64,000 nucleotides of DNA from Agrobacterium tumefaciens_K (GTDB lineage Bacteria > Pseudomonadota > Alphaproteobacteria > Rhizobiales > Rhizobiaceae), in the NCBI RefSeq assembly GCF_031801495.1, contig NZ_JAOEGC010000001.1, positions 1,674,001 to 1,738,000 of the forward strand, given 5' to 3'. Shown here piece by piece: positions 62,464-64,000 of the stretch. The position numbers were made by a program, and so were the translations under genes. How positions within the stretch are numbered: the stretch's first letter is position 1; each line of letters opens with the position of its first letter. The notes under the pieces are model-generated. The model did no database searches. It had not been told where the DNA came from and was given only the letters and a program-made list of their open reading frames with translations.

Positions 62464-63763
62464 TGAATGCAGCCTTTGTGCGGATTTCGGATATGCGCCC
62501 CTCGACGTCATTCCATGGGGCGAGGTCCGTTCGGCTTGAGCGGAGATAATTTACGAGCGATGCAATCTCGCGGTCATCGAAGGCCTGACGGAACGCAGGC
62601 ATCACAAGACCCGGAGCGCCATCTTGCGCGTTTATGCCATCGAGAATGACGTGGATCAGGTTGTCCGGCTTATCGAGAAAAAGGGACGAGTTTAATCCAA
62701 GCTCAGGTCGCTGGGCGATCGCGCCCGTCAGGGCATTGAAGTGGCAGGTCGCGCAAGCGGTGACGTAAAGACGTTCACCATTGGATGCCGTATGGACATC
62801 AGTCCTCTGGGCATCGACTTCGAGAGCGCGACGTTCAACCGCGTCCGGTTCCGCTTTCTCTTTTCCAATCGACAGAAGCAAGTAGTTGGAGATGGCTTCG
62901 ATATCGTCGTCAGGAAGAGCAGATAAACCGTGTATGACGGGAGACATTGGACCAGCGGCGCTGCCATGGCTCTTGCTGTAACCAGATCGGAGGTACTGTG
63001 TGAGTTCCTGCGGAGTCCAGGACGTTGGTGCGGGGCTTTTTCCGTTGATTGCAGGGGCGGTCCATCCGTCTATGTCAGCTCCATCCATGTGGCGGCTTGC
63101 AATTTCGGCTCCGAGAAGATTCCGCGGCGTGTGGCAAGCGCCACAATGCGCGATACCCTCAACCAGGTAGCGTCCTCTCTCCTGAGAAGCGGTAAGCGCC
63201 GTTTCGGGTTCTCTTGGTTGCTTTACGAAGAGAAGTTTCCATCCGGCTTGAAGAAATCGAATGTTCAACGGGAACGGCAGCGTGCTCTCGCGGTTTTCGG
63301 CAACGAGCGGCGTGCGGGTCATGAAGAACGCATAAAGTGCGTTGATGTCGTCATCGTTCAGGAGGGCGAAGTGGTCATACGGAAACGCAGGGAAAAGGTG
63401 TGCTCCATCCTTCCTGACACCTTCGCGCATTGCCCGCGCGAACGCCGCTTGTGACCATTTCCCAATCCCTGTTTCCGGATCGGGAGTGATGTTTGTGGAG
63501 TAGATTGTCCCGAACTGTGACTCCAGGCCGCGACCACCAGCAAATGGTCGGGTTGGGTCGCCGTTATGACATTCGCCACAGAATCCGGCGTTCGCCAAAA
63601 CCTCCCCACGCGCGATTAACTCCGGGGAAAATGACGCTGGTTGAGATGGGGGATCGGTAATGTCTGATCGCCATCCGTAGGCCAAAAACCCCGCACAGCC
63701 AATCAAAGCCGCGATGCCCACAATAGCCAGCCACGCTCGTATCGATTTCGCCATCTTCGACAA
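62456..63763 (-). CDS. Tri-haem cytochrome c subunit of the Mo hydroxylase operon
   Basis: The 435-residue protein has an N-terminal membrane anchor or signal (AWLAIVGIAALIGCAGFLAYGW) and three CxxCH haem motifs: CGECH near 62, CGACH near 207 and CATCH near 337. This is the alcohol-dehydrogenase-type cytochrome that takes electrons from periplasmic IorAB-like enzymes to the respiratory chain. A second in-frame ATG lies at 63754. It is the first gene of the operon; a palindrome at 63839 lies 76 bases upstream. Confidence 0.92.
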   Translation of the reverse strand: MSKMAKSIRAWLAIVGIAALIGCAGFLAYGWRSDITDPPSQPASFSPELIARGEVLANAGFCGECHNGDPTRPFAGGRGLESQFGTIYSTNITPDPETGIGKWSQAAFARAMREGVRKDGAHLFPAFPYDHFALLNDDDINALYAFFMTRTPLVAENRESTLPFPLNIRFLQAGWKLLFVKQPREPETALTASQERGRYLVEGIAHCGACHTPRNLLGAEIASRHMDGADIDGWTAPAINGKSPAPTSWTPQELTQYLRSGYSKSHGSAAGPMSPVIHGLSALPDDDIEAISNYLLLSIGKEKAEPDAVERRALEVDAQRTDVHTASNGERLYVTACATCHFNALTGAIAQRPELGLNSSLFLDKPDNLIHVILDGINAQDGAPGLVMPAFRQAFDDREIASLVNYLRSSRTDLAPWNDVEGRISEIRTKAAFND

Positions 63764-63838
63764 TGCCTATTCGTTTCTCCCCGCGACGATAGGCGTGATT
63801 GTCCATGTTCGATTGAACGGCACAGGCAATTATTTTAC

Positions 63839-63857
63839 TTACGGAACCGTTTCGTAA
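63839..63857. promoter_or_regulatory. TetR-type operator-like palindrome upstream of the Mo hydroxylase operon
   Basis: TTACGGAACCGTTTCGTAA is symmetrical at all but three mirrored position pairs and has the form of TetR-family operators. It lies 76 bases upstream of the cytochrome gene start. A cognate TetR gene is not in the window, but could lie just beyond its end. Confidence 0.5.
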
Positions 63858-64000
63858 GATGTCACCTGCAGACACTCAACCACATAGGTGATCGGTGGTG
63901 GCAACGGCACAGCTCTTCGATTAACTTCTTTGCCACAAAGTAGAGTTGCTGTCGGAACTGACTTGTCAGAATAGTCTGGGAGCGCTGCTTCCATGATCCA

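Noticed and set aside
61654..62466. 270-codon plus-strand frame
   Set aside because: Antisense to the Mo hydroxylase subunits; composition typical of a shadow.
63839..63994. Minus-strand frame with ATG at 63994, about 51 codons, ending in the palindrome
   Set aside because: No ribosome site or recognisable sequence, and it continues in frame to the window edge, so neither a small gene nor a gene end can be supported.
1..64000. CRISPR arrays, tRNA/rRNA genes, insertion sequences, integrases and fluoride riboswitch
   Set aside because: I found no direct repeat arrays, tRNA-like cloverleaf ends, transposase or integrase motifs. No fluoride riboswitch or CrcB-like gene was seen near the dehalogenase-like gene, which weakens but does not exclude the fluoroacetate idea.

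Overview
The window looks like accessory DNA from an alphaproteobacterium of the Rhizobiales (Rhizobium, Agrobacterium or Ensifer type). That is inferred from moderately high GC, FixJ-type two-component genes, a trifunctional kinase/ATPase/histidine-kinase gene, many LysR and AraC regulators, small ABC importers and solitary catabolic operons. I see no transposase, tRNA, rRNA, CRISPR array, phage gene or replication gene, so the replicon type is undecided.

Layout. 1-8.3 kb: a partial AraC-type regulator and a signalling block, all on the minus strand (FixJ-like response regulator, receiver-PAS-histidine kinase, a 1650-residue pseudokinase/AAA/GAF/histidine kinase, and a small degenerate sigma-like protein). 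8.3-10.3 kb: an enoyl-CoA hydratase-like gene divergent from an Asp-nucleophile alpha/beta hydrolase. 10.5-15.8 kb: a secreted ClpP-like protein, a CoiA-like nuclease, a DUF4209/HEPN protein and GrpB. 16-19.4 kb: a polar amino acid/cystine-type ABC importer and a LysR regulator. 19.5-30.4 kb: two related gene sets, each with an SDR, a 4-oxalocrotonate-type tautomerase, a DJ-1/PfpI protein and an HD-domain protein. The first set is mainly on the plus strand. The second is on the minus strand and adds an alpha/beta hydrolase (paralogue of the one at 9.4 kb), an OsmC protein and an NmrA-like reductase. AraC/GlxA regulators and a possible anti-Shine-Dalgarno small RNA lie among them. 30.6-33.8 kb: a zinc alcohol dehydrogenase, a linalool dehydratase/isomerase-like protein and a SCO copper protein, tightly coupled.

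33.8-40 kb: an AraC regulator, a 57-residue conserved-looking peptide, a LysE exporter, D-cysteine desulfhydrase/ACC-deaminase-like and glycerate kinase genes, and a zinc-ribbon protein with a HEPN-like RNxxHH motif. 40.2-50.3 kb: a LysR regulator divergent from a Urt/Fmd-type amide or urea ABC importer, followed on the same strand by an amidase, a fluoroacetate-dehalogenase-like hydrolase, a MOSC protein and a VanB-like 2Fe-2S reductase. 50.4-52 kb: a tightly overlapping pair of unrecognised genes, the first with a possible nuclease core. 52-64 kb: LysR, isochorismatase-like hydrolase, XdhC and MocA-like cofactor genes, an MFS exporter, another LysR, a flavin disulfide reductase, a DUF4126 membrane protein, and a complete molybdenum hydroxylase operon (tri-haem cytochrome c, 2Fe-2S subunit, Mo subunit).

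Functional reading. Much of the window appears to handle small xenobiotic or plant-derived compounds: carbonyls and electrophiles (duplicated SDR/tautomerase/DJ-1/HD/OsmC sets), terpenoid-like alcohols (ADH plus LDI-like), amides and possibly haloacetamides or N-hydroxylated amides (importer, amidase, dehalogenase, MOSC plus reductase), and N-heterocycles or aldehydes (Mo hydroxylase). The least explained pieces are the duplicated set whose SDRs both lack the catalytic tyrosine, the 50.4-52 kb gene pair, and the two HEPN-like genes.
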